The translations under genes and the position numbers were made by a program. Below the pieces are notes generated by a model. It saw only the letters and a list, made by a program, of their open reading frames with translations, was not told the DNA's origin and ran no database searches. 64,000 nucleotides of DNA from Proteiniphilum sp. X52 (GTDB lineage Bacteria > Bacteroidota > Bacteroidia > Bacteroidales > Dysgonomonadaceae), in NCBI RefSeq assembly GCF_003712195.1, contig NZ_RDSD01000003.1:1-64000 (forward strand), in the 5' to 3' direction. Positions 55,194-64,000 of the stretch are shown here, in pieces. The first letter of the stretch is position 1, and each line of letters starts with the position of its first letter.

Positions 55194-55778
55194 TTATGTT
55201 AAATTGAGGAAGAGCATCGATAAGAGGAATAGTTTGTCGTAATTCTTTTCGAACTGTTTTCGTATAAATTTTGTCGCGAGTGAAAGTTGTGTTTCAACCG
55301 TACTTATAGATATATGCATCATCTGGGCGATCTCCCTGGTCGATAATTCCTCCTTCCTGCTCAATATGAAAATTTTCTTGCGTGAGGGAGGTAATTGTTC
55401 GATTAACTCATCCACATAATTTTCAAGCCATTTCCGGTCGGTTTCTTTTTCGGTAGCGGTATCATAGGCCGGCTGTTCTTTCAATAGCAGTTGCTGATAG
55501 AGAAATTCCACTGTTTGGCGCTGGTATTTATTCATCAGCATATTTTTCGCGATGGTTGAGAGATATGAGAGGATCGATCTTTCCGGATCGATCTGTGCCC
55601 GAACTTCCCATAATTTGATGAAGGTGGCTTGTACGATCTCTTCCGCCATGTAAGTATCACCGCGTGAAATAGTCATAATGAAGTTGTAAAGCTTTCCGGA
55701 ATATTGCGCGTAAATATTCTCGAAAGCTTTATCCGACCCGTTAGTCAATGCTCTGAGTTCTTTAACTTCATCAAACAT
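55194..55778 (-). CDS. ECF RNA polymerase sigma factor (Bacteroidales FecI/RpoE type)
   Basis: Sigma70 region 2 (AFENIYAQYSGKLYNFIMTI... MAEEIVQATFIKLWEVRAQI) and region 4 with HTH (LPPSRKKIFILSRKEELSTREIAQMMHISISTVETQL) are present, and no region 3. The start is ATG 55778 (MFDEVKEL); the longer candidate at 55799 is TTG. It leads the sigma-fecR pair and probably activates the susCD promoter downstream. Confidence 0.93.
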   Translation of the reverse strand: MFDEVKELRALTNGSDKAFENIYAQYSGKLYNFIMTISRGDTYMAEEIVQATFIKLWEVRAQIDPERSILSYLSTIAKNMLMNKYQRQTVEFLYQQLLLKEQPAYDTATEKETDRKWLENYVDELIEQLPPSRKKIFILSRKEELSTREIAQMMHISISTVETQLSLATKFIRKQFEKNYDKLFLLSMLFLNLT

Positions 55779-55954
55779 ATCGGTTTCTTTTGTTCCCAAC
55801 CGTAGATCATTCGCATTGCCTTCACTTTGATCCGCGCTTCCCGTCTTTCAGCAATCGGAGCCTTTCTGGATCCTACCGTGTATTTCCCGTCTGCAGAGCG
55901 CGTGTGTTTGTTTGCTCCCTGCCCTCATCACTTATGGCAATGTGCCGGAGACTT

Positions 55955-56587
55955 TCATTTGTCATGTTTTACCCAGATAAGTTTCTCGGTTTTAACTCCA
56001 ATTTCTTTTGCTTTCCGGAGATAATCTTTTCGTATCTCTTCGGGGATGGTTTTTTCACGGGAAAGTATCCACATGTATTTCGGGCTTTTGCCGATGACGA
56101 GGGCATATCTGTAGTCTTTATCCAATGCAACCACATTATATCCGGCATAGAACGGTCCAAAGAACGACACCTTGAGTTTGGCGATATCGGGTGACTCCAC
56201 GAATTTTGCTTTCCCAATAGCCTCTTTCCATTCTTTTTTTACGTAATTATAGCCACGGTTTACCACTTTTATAGTTCCGTCCTCGTTCAGGGAGTATTCC
56301 GCAGTTGTATTGTTCAGGTCTTTCTCGAATTTAAAATCCAACCGGGCTATTTCGTACCATTTGCCAAGATATTTGTCCGCATCGAAAGGCGACACGGCTT
56401 GTACCCCTTTCGGTATTGTCGCACAGGCTCCTGAAAAGAGAAGAGCCAGCATGAAAGGCATGGCGCCCGTGACAATTTTCCATTGGGTAATATTTACTTG
56501 CGGCTGTATAGCAAATCTTTGTTTGTTATCGGTACATCGGCTATGTATGCTGCGGAGGATTCCTTCCATGAAAAATGTAAGTTGCAT
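55955..56587 (-). CDS. Bacterial lipocalin (Blc-like) lipoprotein
   Basis: The lipocalin signature YLGKWYEIARLDFKFEKDL, NRGYNYVKKEWKEAIGKAKFV, FFGPFYAGYNVVALDKDYRYALVIG and WILSREKTI match Blc closely. Blc binds lysophospholipids at the outer membrane. A lipobox FSGAC lies at about residue 55, so the true start is probably later than 56587, near 56461-56569, but an n-region with Lys is not clear. The last gene before the divergent metallophosphoesterase. Confidence 0.85.
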   Translation of the reverse strand: MQLTFFMEGILRSIHSRCTDNKQRFAIQPQVNITQWKIVTGAMPFMLALLFSGACATIPKGVQAVSPFDADKYLGKWYEIARLDFKFEKDLNNTTAEYSLNEDGTIKVVNRGYNYVKKEWKEAIGKAKFVESPDIAKLKVSFFGPFYAGYNVVALDKDYRYALVIGKSPKYMWILSREKTIPEEIRKDYLRKAKEIGVKTEKLIWVKHDK

Positions 56588-56882
56588 AATTCAGAATTTT
56601 AAAATGTGAAGTTCAGAAATAAGATGTCAGCACGTGGAAGACAAAACTCATAATTGAGAACCTGGAGATTTTTGAATATAAAATCCACAGATATTGAATC
56701 TGAATTAATACTTGCCGCAGTCAAAATCCACATAGTCAAATCTTAATCTGAAAAGTAAACAACGAAAATACAAAAAAGATTTCTTTTCCGCAAACTTTGA
56801 AGTCAATGTGGCTGGATTATGTTATATTTGCATATCCGTGTTTTGATTTACCTTTTGTTATACAATTAATGAATTGAATATT
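56588..56882. other. Divergent intergenic region
   Basis: It contains the metallophosphoesterase promoter (56796-56830). No clear leftward -7 box for the lipocalin gene was seen. Confidence 0.45.
56796..56830 (+). promoter_or_regulatory. Probable promoter of the metallophosphoesterase gene
   Basis: TTTG (56796-56799), 23 bp, TATATTTG (56823-56830). The spacing is slightly long, but the -7 box is a perfect match, 53 bp before the ATG at 56883. Confidence 0.5.
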
Positions 56883-57959
56883 ATGCGTAAAAAATCGTTG
56901 TTACTCCTTTTATTTGTTTCTGTCTTATGTTTTACACTCTCGGCACAACAGAACGATTATACCAAACCTTCGCTGAGTGATGGGGACTCGTGGAGCCTTA
57001 TTCTTCTTCCCGATGTGCAGACCTATGTGAAATTCGATTACAATCAGCCGATTTTGGATCTGATGCTTGCCTGGGTAGTAAATAATATGCAAGTATTGAA
57101 TACAAAGATGGTGTTGTGCCCGGGAGATCTGGTGGAGCAGAACGACCTTTTCAATCCCAATGGCAGGGTTGTAAACCAGACAAGTGTATCCCAATGGGAG
57201 GCCGTATCCGCGGCTTTCGGACGTTTAGACGGGCAGCTGCCCTATATCCTGGCCATCGGTAATCACGATTATGGCATTGTGAATGCGGAAAACCGTCATA
57301 CCCATTTCGACAAATATTTTCCGCCTAATAAGAACCGGTTGAATCAGAAGATGCTCCGTGAGGTGGGAATGAATGTCGAAGGGAGACCTACGCTGGCAAA
57401 TGCAACCTATGAGTTTGTCAGTCCGCATGGAAGGAAGTTTCTGATACTTGTGCTGGAATTTGCGCCGCGTGACGAAGCGCTGGAATGGGCGAAAGGTGTA
57501 ATTGAAAAAGAGCAATATGCGGATCATACCGTGATCCTACTCACGCATTCCTATATGGATAGAAACAACAAGCATATCGTGCATGAAAATTATAAGATTC
57601 CCGGCCCGAACTACGGGGAGGCCGTATGGCAGAAGTTAGTGAAACCCTCGAAGAATATCCGGATGGTTTTTGCCGGTCATATTGGAGTTCCCGACGATCC
57701 CAAAGGTCATACCGCTTTCAGGGTAGATGAAAATGCGGGAGGAAAAAAGGTGAGTCAGATGGTGTTCAACGCCCAGGCCCTTGGTGGAGGATGGCATGGT
57801 AACGGTGGCGACGGCTGGTTGCGTATCCTTGAGTTTTTACCGGACGGAAAAACCATAAAGGTAAAGACTTTCTCGCCTCTGTTCGCTATTTCCCCCACCA
57901 CACAGAAATATGCCTGGAGGACCGAAGCTCACGATGAATTCACCTTTGAGCTGGATTAG
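56883..57959 (+). CDS. Secreted calcineurin-like metallophosphoesterase
   Basis: A signal peptide (MRKKSLLLLLFVSVLCFTLSAQ) is followed by the phosphoesterase motifs LLPDVQTYV (DxQ in place of DxH, as is common in this subgroup), PGDLVEQND, IGNHDYG, LTHSYMD and FAGHIG. ATG 56883 is preferred over TTG 56874. The substrate is unknown; an exported nucleotide or sugar phosphatase is possible. No operon partners are visible; the trp leader lies downstream. Confidence 0.82.
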   Translation: MRKKSLLLLLFVSVLCFTLSAQQNDYTKPSLSDGDSWSLILLPDVQTYVKFDYNQPILDLMLAWVVNNMQVLNTKMVLCPGDLVEQNDLFNPNGRVVNQTSVSQWEAVSAAFGRLDGQLPYILAIGNHDYGIVNAENRHTHFDKYFPPNKNRLNQKMLREVGMNVEGRPTLANATYEFVSPHGRKFLILVLEFAPRDEALEWAKGVIEKEQYADHTVILLTHSYMDRNNKHIVHENYKIPGPNYGEAVWQKLVKPSKNIRMVFAGHIGVPDDPKGHTAFRVDENAGGKKVSQMVFNAQALGGGWHGNGGDGWLRILEFLPDGKTIKVKTFSPLFAISPTTQKYAWRTEAHDEFTFELD

Positions 57960-58067
57960 ACTAATGTTAATAAAGGGAACGCATTGAAACGTTTATTCTT
58001 TGAACTTTATTCGTTCAAAGGCAATTGATGGTCAACTTTTTATTATGGACAGTGCGAAGTTAATCTT

Positions 58068-58202
58068 TTGAAAAGTTATTTATGGCAAACAATAGAGAAA
58101 CAAAAAGAACTGTACGATAAAATTTTATATGGACTTGAAATAGCTTACGAGAGATTAATTAATGAGATGCGTGTTGATTGTGAATATTGTATGGTTGTTT
58201 AG
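58068..58202 (+). pseudogene. Possible coding relic, 44 aa
   Basis: A TTG at 58068 begins a frame reading KSYLWQTIEKQKELYDKILY and then GLEIAYERLINEMRVDCEY to a TAG at 58200-58202. The composition is helical and coding-like, but there is no ATG and no similarity that I recognise. It may be the tail of a lost gene. Confidence 0.25.
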
Positions 58203-58233
58203 CCGATGATTAATGTTAAAAACGAAAAAAAAG

Positions 58234-58264
58234 TTGCATCATAATCACAAAACACTTTTCTTTG
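58234..58264 (+). promoter_or_regulatory. Promoter of the trp operon
   Basis: TTG (58234-58236), 20 bp, TTTCTTTG (58257-58264), one mismatch to TAnnTTTG. It would start transcription about 13 bp before the leader ATG at 58284. Confidence 0.55.
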
Positions 58265-58283
58265 CAAACAAAATTCAGCGAAA

Positions 58284-58343
58284 ATGAGCAATTCATTATT
58301 AAACGGATATTGGTGGCGCTACTTACAACTCCCGAAGTCGTAA
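58284..58343 (+). CDS. trpL: trp operon leader peptide (Trp-Trp)
   Basis: A 19-codon frame, MSNSLLNGYWWRYLQLPKS, has two adjacent Trp codons (58311-58316) and stops 38 bp before a strong terminator. The stop codon lies within a hairpin, CTTAC (58322-58326) with GTAAG (58340-58344), as in classical attenuators where the ribosome position decides the RNA fold. When Trp-tRNA is scarce, stalling at the Trp codons should favour readthrough. The pairing that disrupts the terminator was not resolved by eye. Confidence 0.82.
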   Translation: MSNSLLNGYWWRYLQLPKS

Positions 58344-58380
58344 GGAAGAGCATCATGCGTTTATAGTGAATCAGAAATAT

Positions 58381-58415
58381 AAAAAGCCTGTCGCAATCCT
58401 GCGACAGGCTTTTTT
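58381..58415 (+). terminator. trp attenuator terminator
   Basis: A 12-bp perfect stem (AAGCCTGTCGCA, 58384-58395, with TGCGACAGGCTT, 58400-58411) with a 4-nt loop and a T-run to 58415. It lies between the leader peptide and trpB. Confidence 0.9.
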
Positions 58416-58523
58416 CATTAATAGAGCCGGTTTGCATAGTGAAATGAATGGGGAAACGAATAAGTCCCATTATAGGATCATCCACCGGATAGTAGTTTGG
58501 GAAATAATTTAACAATTTGATAT

Positions 58524-59699
58524 ATGCAAAATTATGCAATTGACGAAAAAGGGTATTACGGAGACTTCGGCGGAGCGTACATCCCCGAGATCCTGCACAA
58601 ATGTGTGACCGATTTGAAAGAGTCGTACCTCCGCATTATGGAGAGCGAACACTTCCGGCAGGATTATGCGCAGTTGCTCCGCGATTATGTGGGACGTCCC
58701 TCCCCGCTATACCATTCGAAACAACTTTCCGGGCGGTATGGCTGCAAGATATACCTGAAACGTGAAGACTTGAACCATACGGGCGCGCACAAGATCAACA
58801 ATACGGTCGGACAGATATTGATTGCCCGTGAGATGGGCAAAACACGTATTATCGCCGAGACCGGCGCCGGACAACATGGAGTGGCTACCGCCACCGTCTG
58901 CGCACTGATGGGGATGCCCTGCACTGTCTACATGGGAAAGACCGATGTGGAGCGCCAGCAGGTGAACGTGAAAAAGATGGAGATGCTGGGGGCGAGAGTC
59001 GTGCCGGTCACTTCGGGCAACATGACGCTTAAAGATGCGACCAATGAAGCGATACGCGACTGGTGTACCCATCCGGGTGATACCCATTATATCATTGGAT
59101 CGACGATAGGGCCGGATCCGTATCCGGATATGGTTGCAAGGTTACAGTCGGTCATCAGTCGTGAGATAAAAGAACAACTTGAACGGGAAGAGGGACGCGA
59201 TTATCCCGATTATCTCTTTGCCTGTGTCGGCGGAGGAAGCAACGCGGCAGGAACGATCTACCATTATCTGAATGACGAGAGGGTGCGTATTGTGCTGGCG
59301 GAAGCGGGCGGGAAAGGGGTCGATAGCGGCGAATCGGCGGCGACCATTCATCTGGGAAGTGCCGGCGTCATTCATGGTTGCAGGACACTCCTGATGCAGA
59401 CCGAAGACGGACAGATCACCGAACCTTATTCAATCTCCGCCGGACTGGATTATCCCGGTATCGGGCCTATACATGCCCATCTCGCGTCGACAGGGCGCGC
59501 ACAGGTATTGGCCATCAACGACGATGAGGCATTACAGGCCGCTTTTGATCTTACCCGCAACGAAGGGATCATCCCGGCGTTGGAATCAGCCCATGCCCTG
59601 GCGGCACTCGGAAAGGTTACATTCTCTTCCGGCGATATTGTGGTGTTGACACTATCGGGAAGGGGAGAAAAGGATCTGGAGACTTATTTTAAGTACTGA
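58524..59699 (+). CDS. trpB: Tryptophan synthase beta chain
   Basis: PLP enzyme joining indole and serine. DEKGYYGDFGGAYIPEIL at the start, the Schiff-base Lys in EDLNHTGAHKINN, ETGAGQHGVATATVCALMG and GGGSNAAG are diagnostic. 391 aa is normal. It is the first gene of the operon, 108 bp after the attenuator terminator. The order trpB-E-G-D-C is the Bacteroides order; trpF and trpA are expected beyond the window. Confidence 0.97.
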   Translation: MQNYAIDEKGYYGDFGGAYIPEILHKCVTDLKESYLRIMESEHFRQDYAQLLRDYVGRPSPLYHSKQLSGRYGCKIYLKREDLNHTGAHKINNTVGQILIAREMGKTRIIAETGAGQHGVATATVCALMGMPCTVYMGKTDVERQQVNVKKMEMLGARVVPVTSGNMTLKDATNEAIRDWCTHPGDTHYIIGSTIGPDPYPDMVARLQSVISREIKEQLEREEGRDYPDYLFACVGGGSNAAGTIYHYLNDERVRIVLAEAGGKGVDSGESAATIHLGSAGVIHGCRTLLMQTEDGQITEPYSISAGLDYPGIGPIHAHLASTGRAQVLAINDDEALQAAFDLTRNEGIIPALESAHALAALGKVTFSSGDIVVLTLSGRGEKDLETYFKY

Positions 59700-59713
59700 A
59701 GTTGAAAGTGTTT

Positions 59714-59754
59714 TTAATTACCAATTACCAATTATTCAAATTACTAATTACCCC
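59714..59754. repeat. 7-bp AATTACC repeat between trpB and trpE
   Basis: About five degenerate units of AATTACC. A further low-complexity stretch (cttgtgt-type, 59790-59825) extends to the trpE start. Confidence 0.65.
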
Positions 59755-59821
59755 AATGGATCGGTATGAGGCATATCCTAAATAAAAACTCTTGTGTCTT
59801 GTGTGTTGATTCTTGGCTCTT

Positions 59822-61243
59822 ATGTCTAAAAAACAGATGAAACTGAAATTTAAAACCAATAGTAAGAAGATAATGGGTGACCTGCACACGCCGGTCAGTA
59901 TTTACCTCAAAGTAAGAGATGCTTACCCCCAGTCGGCGCTTCTGGAGAGTTCCGATTTTCACGCCAACGAGAACAGCGTGTCCTACATCGCATTGAAGCC
60001 AATCGCACGGGTGGAGGTGAACAGAGGGATATGCACATTCCTTTCTCCGGACGATAAGGAGGAGCAAAAGCCGCTGTCAGGCGATTTTACCATCTCCGAC
60101 GCGCTAAGAAATTTTATTGATCGCTTTGAGGTGACGGGCGACAATGAAGACCAGTGCGGACTGTTCGGTTATACTACATTCAATTGCGTGAGATATACCG
60201 AGAATATCCCTGTGCGTGAAAGCAAGGAGGCAAGGAATGATGCCCCTGACATGCTTTATATCCTCTATAAGTACCTGTTGGTATTCAACCATTTTACCGA
60301 TGAGATTACCCTGATAGAATTATTGGAAGAGGGTGAGATAAGTAAGCTCTTCAAGGTGGAGTCGCTGATCAATCAGCGCAATTTTGCCACCTACAACTTC
60401 TTTACAGAAGGAGCGGAGCGGAGTACTATTACCGACGAGGAATACAAGCAGTATGTACGCAGCGGGGTGGAGCATTGCCTTCGCGGCGATATTTTCCAGA
60501 TAGTGCTTTCAAGGAGATTCATTCAACCTTTTTCAGGTGACGACTTCAAGGTATACCGGGCACTGCGTTCCATCAATCCCTCGCCCTATCTCTTCTATTT
60601 TGATTTCGGCGGATTCCGTATCTTCGGATCATCGCCCGAGACACATTGCAAGATCCGCGGATCACGTATCAGTATCGACCCGATTGCGGGAACCACGAAG
60701 CGGACCGGCAATTATCAGGAAGATATGAAAGCGGTGGATTTTCTCTTGAATGACCCGAAAGAAAATGCCGAACATGTGATGTTGGTCGATCTGGCGCGTA
60801 ACGATCTGAGTAGGAATGCCTACGATGTGGAGGTCGATTTTTTCAAGGAACCACAATTCTATTCGCATGTGATACACTTAGTGTCACGCGTGAGTGGTCA
60901 ACTCAACCAGGACGCTGATCCTGTCAAAGCCTTTTTTGATACTTTTCCGGCCGGAACACTCTCGGGAGCGCCCAAGATACGTGCCATGCAGCTTATCTCC
61001 GGGATTGAGTCGCACAACCGTGGCGCTTATGGCGGATGTATCGGTTTCGTCGGACTGAATGGCGATCTGAACCAGGCTATCACTATCCGTACTTTTGTAA
61101 GCAGAAACAATGAGTTGTGGTATCAGGCCGGCGCGGGTGTTGTTTCACAAAGTAACGACGAGTATGAGTTACGCGAAGTGAATAGTAAGCTGGGGGCACT
61201 GAAAAAAGCCATCGATATGGCGGTCACATTGTATAACGCCTAA
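59822..61243 (+). CDS. trpE: Anthranilate synthase component I
   Basis: Converts chorismate and ammonia to anthranilate. The feedback/substrate site LLESSDFH (ESS motif) is in the N-terminal domain. The chorismate-binding core has CLRGDIFQIVLSRRF, GSSPETH, DPIAGTTKRTG, DLARNDLSR and FPAGTLSGAPKIRAM. The start may be 59822 (MSKKQ) or 59837 (MKLKF), the latter aligning with Bacteroides TrpE. The ESS motif suggests tryptophan inhibition. Confidence 0.95.
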   Translation: MSKKQMKLKFKTNSKKIMGDLHTPVSIYLKVRDAYPQSALLESSDFHANENSVSYIALKPIARVEVNRGICTFLSPDDKEEQKPLSGDFTISDALRNFIDRFEVTGDNEDQCGLFGYTTFNCVRYTENIPVRESKEARNDAPDMLYILYKYLLVFNHFTDEITLIELLEEGEISKLFKVESLINQRNFATYNFFTEGAERSTITDEEYKQYVRSGVEHCLRGDIFQIVLSRRFIQPFSGDDFKVYRALRSINPSPYLFYFDFGGFRIFGSSPETHCKIRGSRISIDPIAGTTKRTGNYQEDMKAVDFLLNDPKENAEHVMLVDLARNDLSRNAYDVEVDFFKEPQFYSHVIHLVSRVSGQLNQDADPVKAFFDTFPAGTLSGAPKIRAMQLISGIESHNRGAYGGCIGFVGLNGDLNQAITIRTFVSRNNELWYQAGAGVVSQSNDEYELREVNSKLGALKKAIDMAVTLYNA

Positions 61244-61254
61244 ACTATTTGGAA

Positions 61255-61824
<570 letters not shown>

Positions 61825-62222
61825 GGGGGTTTTTAGTTGGAACTATTAGAACTTAGAACTTAGAACTAAGAACTAAGAACTTGGAACTAAGAACTAAGAA
61901 CTTGGAACTTAGAACTTAGAACTTGGAACTGAGAACTTAGAACTTGGAACTGAGAATTTAGAACTAAGAACTTGGAACTAAGAACTGAGAACTGAGAACT
62001 TGGAACTGAGAACTTAGAACTAAGAACTTGGAAATGAGAACTAAGAACTGGGAATTTAGAACTTGGAACTGGGAAATTAGGACGAAGAACGTAAGAATGA
62101 GGAATTAGACCGTTAAGTTGTTGAATTCTCAAACCCAAATCTCACACAGTCTCTTAAGAATTAAAAGTTGCAACGCATTTTTTGAACGGTGGAAAGGTTC
62201 TGGAATGCTTTATCCTAAAGAA
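61825..62222. other. Spacer between trpG and trpD
   Basis: Almost all of it is a 7-bp minisatellite (61850-62090). The stretch 62118-62222 could extend the trpD frame upstream but has no support as protein. Confidence 0.6.
61850..62090. repeat. Long 7-bp minisatellite (RGAACTN)
   Basis: About 34 degenerate units such as AGAACTT, GGAACTA and AGAACTG. The same unit in the opposite orientation lies at 31486-31558. It is intergenic, between trpG and trpD. Confidence 0.9.
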
Positions 62223-63218
62223 ATGAAAGAAATATTATATAAATTATTCGATTACCACTACCTCTCACGCGAAGAGGCCAAAGAGGTGTTGTTCTCAATT
62301 GTAAACGGTGATGTGGCCGACACCCAGATCGCTTCGCTTATCACCTCTTTCCTGATGCGGAGTATCTCGGTGGATGAAATACTGGGCTTCCGCGATGCGC
62401 TGCTCGATATGCGGGTGGGAGTAGATTTGTCTGATTATGGGGCACTCGACATCGTCGGAACCGGAGGAGATGGGAAGAACACTTTCAATATCTCTACAGC
62501 CGCCTGTTTTGTGGTTGCCGGTGCGGGGTATAACGTGGTGAAACATGGGAATTATGGCGCTACTTCCATCAGTGGCGCCAGTAACGTGATTGAGCAGCAG
62601 GGAGTGAAGTTCACCACTGACAGTGACAAACTCCGTAAAAGTCTTGATGAGTGTCATATCGCTTATCTGCACGCACCTCTGTTCAGTCCCGCTTTGAAAG
62701 CGGTCGCGCCGGTAAGGAAAAGCTTGGGGGTACGTACCTTCTTCAATGTATTGGGCCCATTGGTAAATCCCGTGCAACCCCAATTCCAGATGCTGGGGGT
62801 TTATAACCTGGGTATGTCGCGTTTATACGGATATATCTATCAGGAGGAAAAGAAAAAATTCTGTATCGTCCACAGTATGGACGGTTATGACGAAATATCT
62901 CTTACAAGTCAGTTCAAAGTGATCACCAACAAGGGAGAGCAACTTTATATTCCCGAGGAACTCGGTTATCGGCGGGTTTCCCAGGAAGAATTGTATGGTG
63001 GCAATACGCTTGAGGAGGCTTCGCGGATATTCCGGAATGTGTTGCATGCCACTGCCACAGAGGCGCAGACGAACGCAGTACTGGTCAATGCTGCTTTCGG
63101 TATTCAGACGATTGAGCAGGAAAAACCGATCGGAGAGTGTCTCGAGATTGCCAAGGACTCGTTGTATGAAAAAAAGGCGTTGAGATCCCTGGAAAAATTT
63201 GTTGAGATGAATGGTTGA
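62223..63218 (+). CDS. trpD: Anthranilate phosphoribosyltransferase
   Basis: Transfers phosphoribosyl from PRPP to anthranilate. The PRPP-binding DIVGTGGDGKNTFNIST, VKHGNYGATS and GVKFTTDSDKLRKSL, plus FFNVLGPLVNPVQP, identify the family. The start is placed at ATG 62223 (MKEILYKLF), which aligns with Bacteroides TrpD (331 aa); 62205 and 62118 are possible but less likely. Confidence 0.93.
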   Translation: MKEILYKLFDYHYLSREEAKEVLFSIVNGDVADTQIASLITSFLMRSISVDEILGFRDALLDMRVGVDLSDYGALDIVGTGGDGKNTFNISTAACFVVAGAGYNVVKHGNYGATSISGASNVIEQQGVKFTTDSDKLRKSLDECHIAYLHAPLFSPALKAVAPVRKSLGVRTFFNVLGPLVNPVQPQFQMLGVYNLGMSRLYGYIYQEEKKKFCIVHSMDGYDEISLTSQFKVITNKGEQLYIPEELGYRRVSQEELYGGNTLEEASRIFRNVLHATATEAQTNAVLVNAAFGIQTIEQEKPIGECLEIAKDSLYEKKALRSLEKFVEMNG

Positions 63219-63230
63219 CCGGGAGACGAG

Positions 63231-63289
63231 GAGATTGTGGAGATTGTGGAGAGGAGGAGATTGGGAAGACTGGGAAGACTGGGAGACTA
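63231..63289. repeat. 9-bp GAGATTGTG/AAGACTGGG repeat after trpD
   Basis: About six or seven degenerate 9-bp units immediately after the trpD stop. Confidence 0.75.
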
Positions 63290-63317
63290 AGGTGGCTGGG
63301 TAAAAGCAGGGCATTTT

Positions 63318-63388
63318 AATTAGCACATTGGCACATTGGCACATTAGCATATTGGCACATTGTCACATTAGTCACATTAGCACATTAA
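63318..63388. repeat. 8-9-bp CACATTGG repeat before trpC
   Basis: About eight units, ending 2 bp before the trpC ATG. It matches the array at 35597-35681 before tsaE. Confidence 0.85.
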
Positions 63389-63390
63389 TT

Positions 63391-64000
63391 ATGTTGGATA
63401 TATTAAGTGAAATTATCGCTCACAAAAAAGAAGAGGTTACCGGGCAAAAAGAGCGACTGCCTTTGTCCCGGCTGGAGAAAATGTTGACGGAAACAAGGGA
63501 TATTCCCTTTTACTCAATGAAGGAATCATTGAAGAATTCTCCGTCGGGGGTTATCGCCGAGTTCAAACGGCGTTCTCCGAGTAAGGGTTGGTTGTTCCAA
63601 TCTGCCGATGTGGATGAGGTTACGAAGGCTTATGAATTGGCAGGCGCTTCAGCGCTGTCGGTACTGACGGATGAGAAATATTTTGGCGGAACGATGAACG
63701 ACCTGCGACAAGCCACCGGGGGTGTGAAGATACCGGTGATGCGGAAAGAGTTTATTGTGGATGAATACCAGTTGTTCGAGGCTAAACTTTCCGGAGCGAG
63801 TGCAGTATTGTTGATTGCCGCGGCTATTACCCGGGAGGAATGTAGACGATTCACGGAACTGGCGAATCAACTGCAACTGGAAGTGCTTTTGGAACTGCAT
63901 GATGAGGGGGAGGTCGGCCATGTCGGGCCGCTCAACAGCCTTGTCGGTGTCAACAACCGTAACTTGGGGAGTTTTGTGACCGATCTGAAAAAATCGTTCA
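63391..64000 (+). CDS. trpC: Indole-3-glycerol-phosphate synthase, 3' truncated by window end
   Basis: Forms indole-3-glycerol phosphate from CdRP. VIAEFKRRSPSKGW, SALSVLTDEKYFGG, IPVMRKEFIVDEYQ, LLIAAAI and GVNNRNLGSF are TIM-barrel motifs of the family (catalytic Lys and Glu in EFKRRSPSKG). 203 codons are present of the expected ~260. ATG 63391 follows a minisatellite. Confidence 0.95.
   Translation, partial: MLDILSEIIAHKKEEVTGQKERLPLSRLEKMLTETRDIPFYSMKESLKNSPSGVIAEFKRRSPSKGWLFQSADVDEVTKAYELAGASALSVLTDEKYFGGTMNDLRQATGGVKIPVMRKEFIVDEYQLFEAKLSGASAVLLIAAAITREECRRFTELANQLQLEVLLELHDEGEVGHVGPLNSLVGVNNRNLGSFVTDLKKSF

Larger units (their letters stand above)
57960..58283. other. Intergenic region before the trp leader
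   Basis: It contains a 44-codon coding-like frame (58068-58202) listed separately and the trp promoter (58234-58264). No terminator for the phosphoesterase gene stands out. Confidence 0.4.

Noticed and set aside
61887-62138. A minus-strand frame of repeated SSQFQVLSSKF-type residues
   Set aside because: It is a translation of the 7-bp minisatellite and has no independent support.

Overview
The window looks like a chromosome of a Bacteroidota member, most likely order Bacteroidales and near the Dysgonomonadaceae (Proteiniphilum/Petrimonas-like); the family placement is inferred from gene content and not tested. Directly visible support: SusC/SusD and ECF-sigma/FecR genes, many short-signal lipoproteins, a type IX secretion sorting domain and PorX, and promoters of the Bacteroidota form TTTG-19/21-TAnnTTTG in front of many genes.

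Layout. 0-6.4 kb: end of a T9SS-exported protein, then a leftward cluster of secreted proteins led by a large alpha/beta hydrolase and including an astacin-fold lipoprotein that has lost its active site. 6.8-9.6 kb: a BioF/KBL/SPT-type PLP synthase overlapping a TetR regulator, then fused remnants of two insertion sequences. 9.7-19.4 kb: leftward housekeeping and envelope genes (tcdA, an ABC-F ATPase, a helix-hairpin-helix outer-membrane protein, DUF2059) and several small, partly decayed secreted or lipoprotein genes with a stand-alone AAA ATPase. 19.5-29.8 kb: rightward mltF; a GNAT-parE-coaD-S41 protease-PPK2 run; then a radical-SAM/TIGR03915 DNA-metabolism pair. 29.9-33.5 kb: leftward mscL, ctlX, rocD and a DUF1080 lipoprotein. 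33.6-38.3 kb: porX preceded by 72-bp tandem repeats, tsaE and a TPR protein. 38.5-44.6 kb: thrS-infC and rpmI-rplT, a normally continuous translation cluster, split by two glycosyltransferase genes and a 69-bp tandem repeat. 44.9-48 kb: GH43, PNPOx-like, thioredoxin and TrmH-type genes. 48-55.8 kb: a leftward polysaccharide utilization locus (ECF sigma, FecR, STN-SusC, SusD, GH16). 56-58 kb: lipocalin and metallophosphoesterase. 58.2-64 kb: trp operon trpB-E-G-D-C (trpC runs off the end) headed by a leader peptide with Trp-Trp and a terminator.

How parts work together. The trp operon seems controlled by classical attenuation. RocD and CtlX fit arginine/citrulline/ornithine metabolism. The GH16 PUL fits uptake of a beta-1,3(1,4)-glucan. 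PorX and the sorting domain show that the cell uses type IX secretion.

The most unusual structures are regulatory. The 69-bp repeats at 43.5-43.7 kb carry four evenly spaced, correctly spaced promoters aimed at a glycosyltransferase gene. The 72-bp repeats before porX also carry a -7 box per unit. Degenerate 7-9-bp minisatellites fill several spacers, including three within the trp operon.
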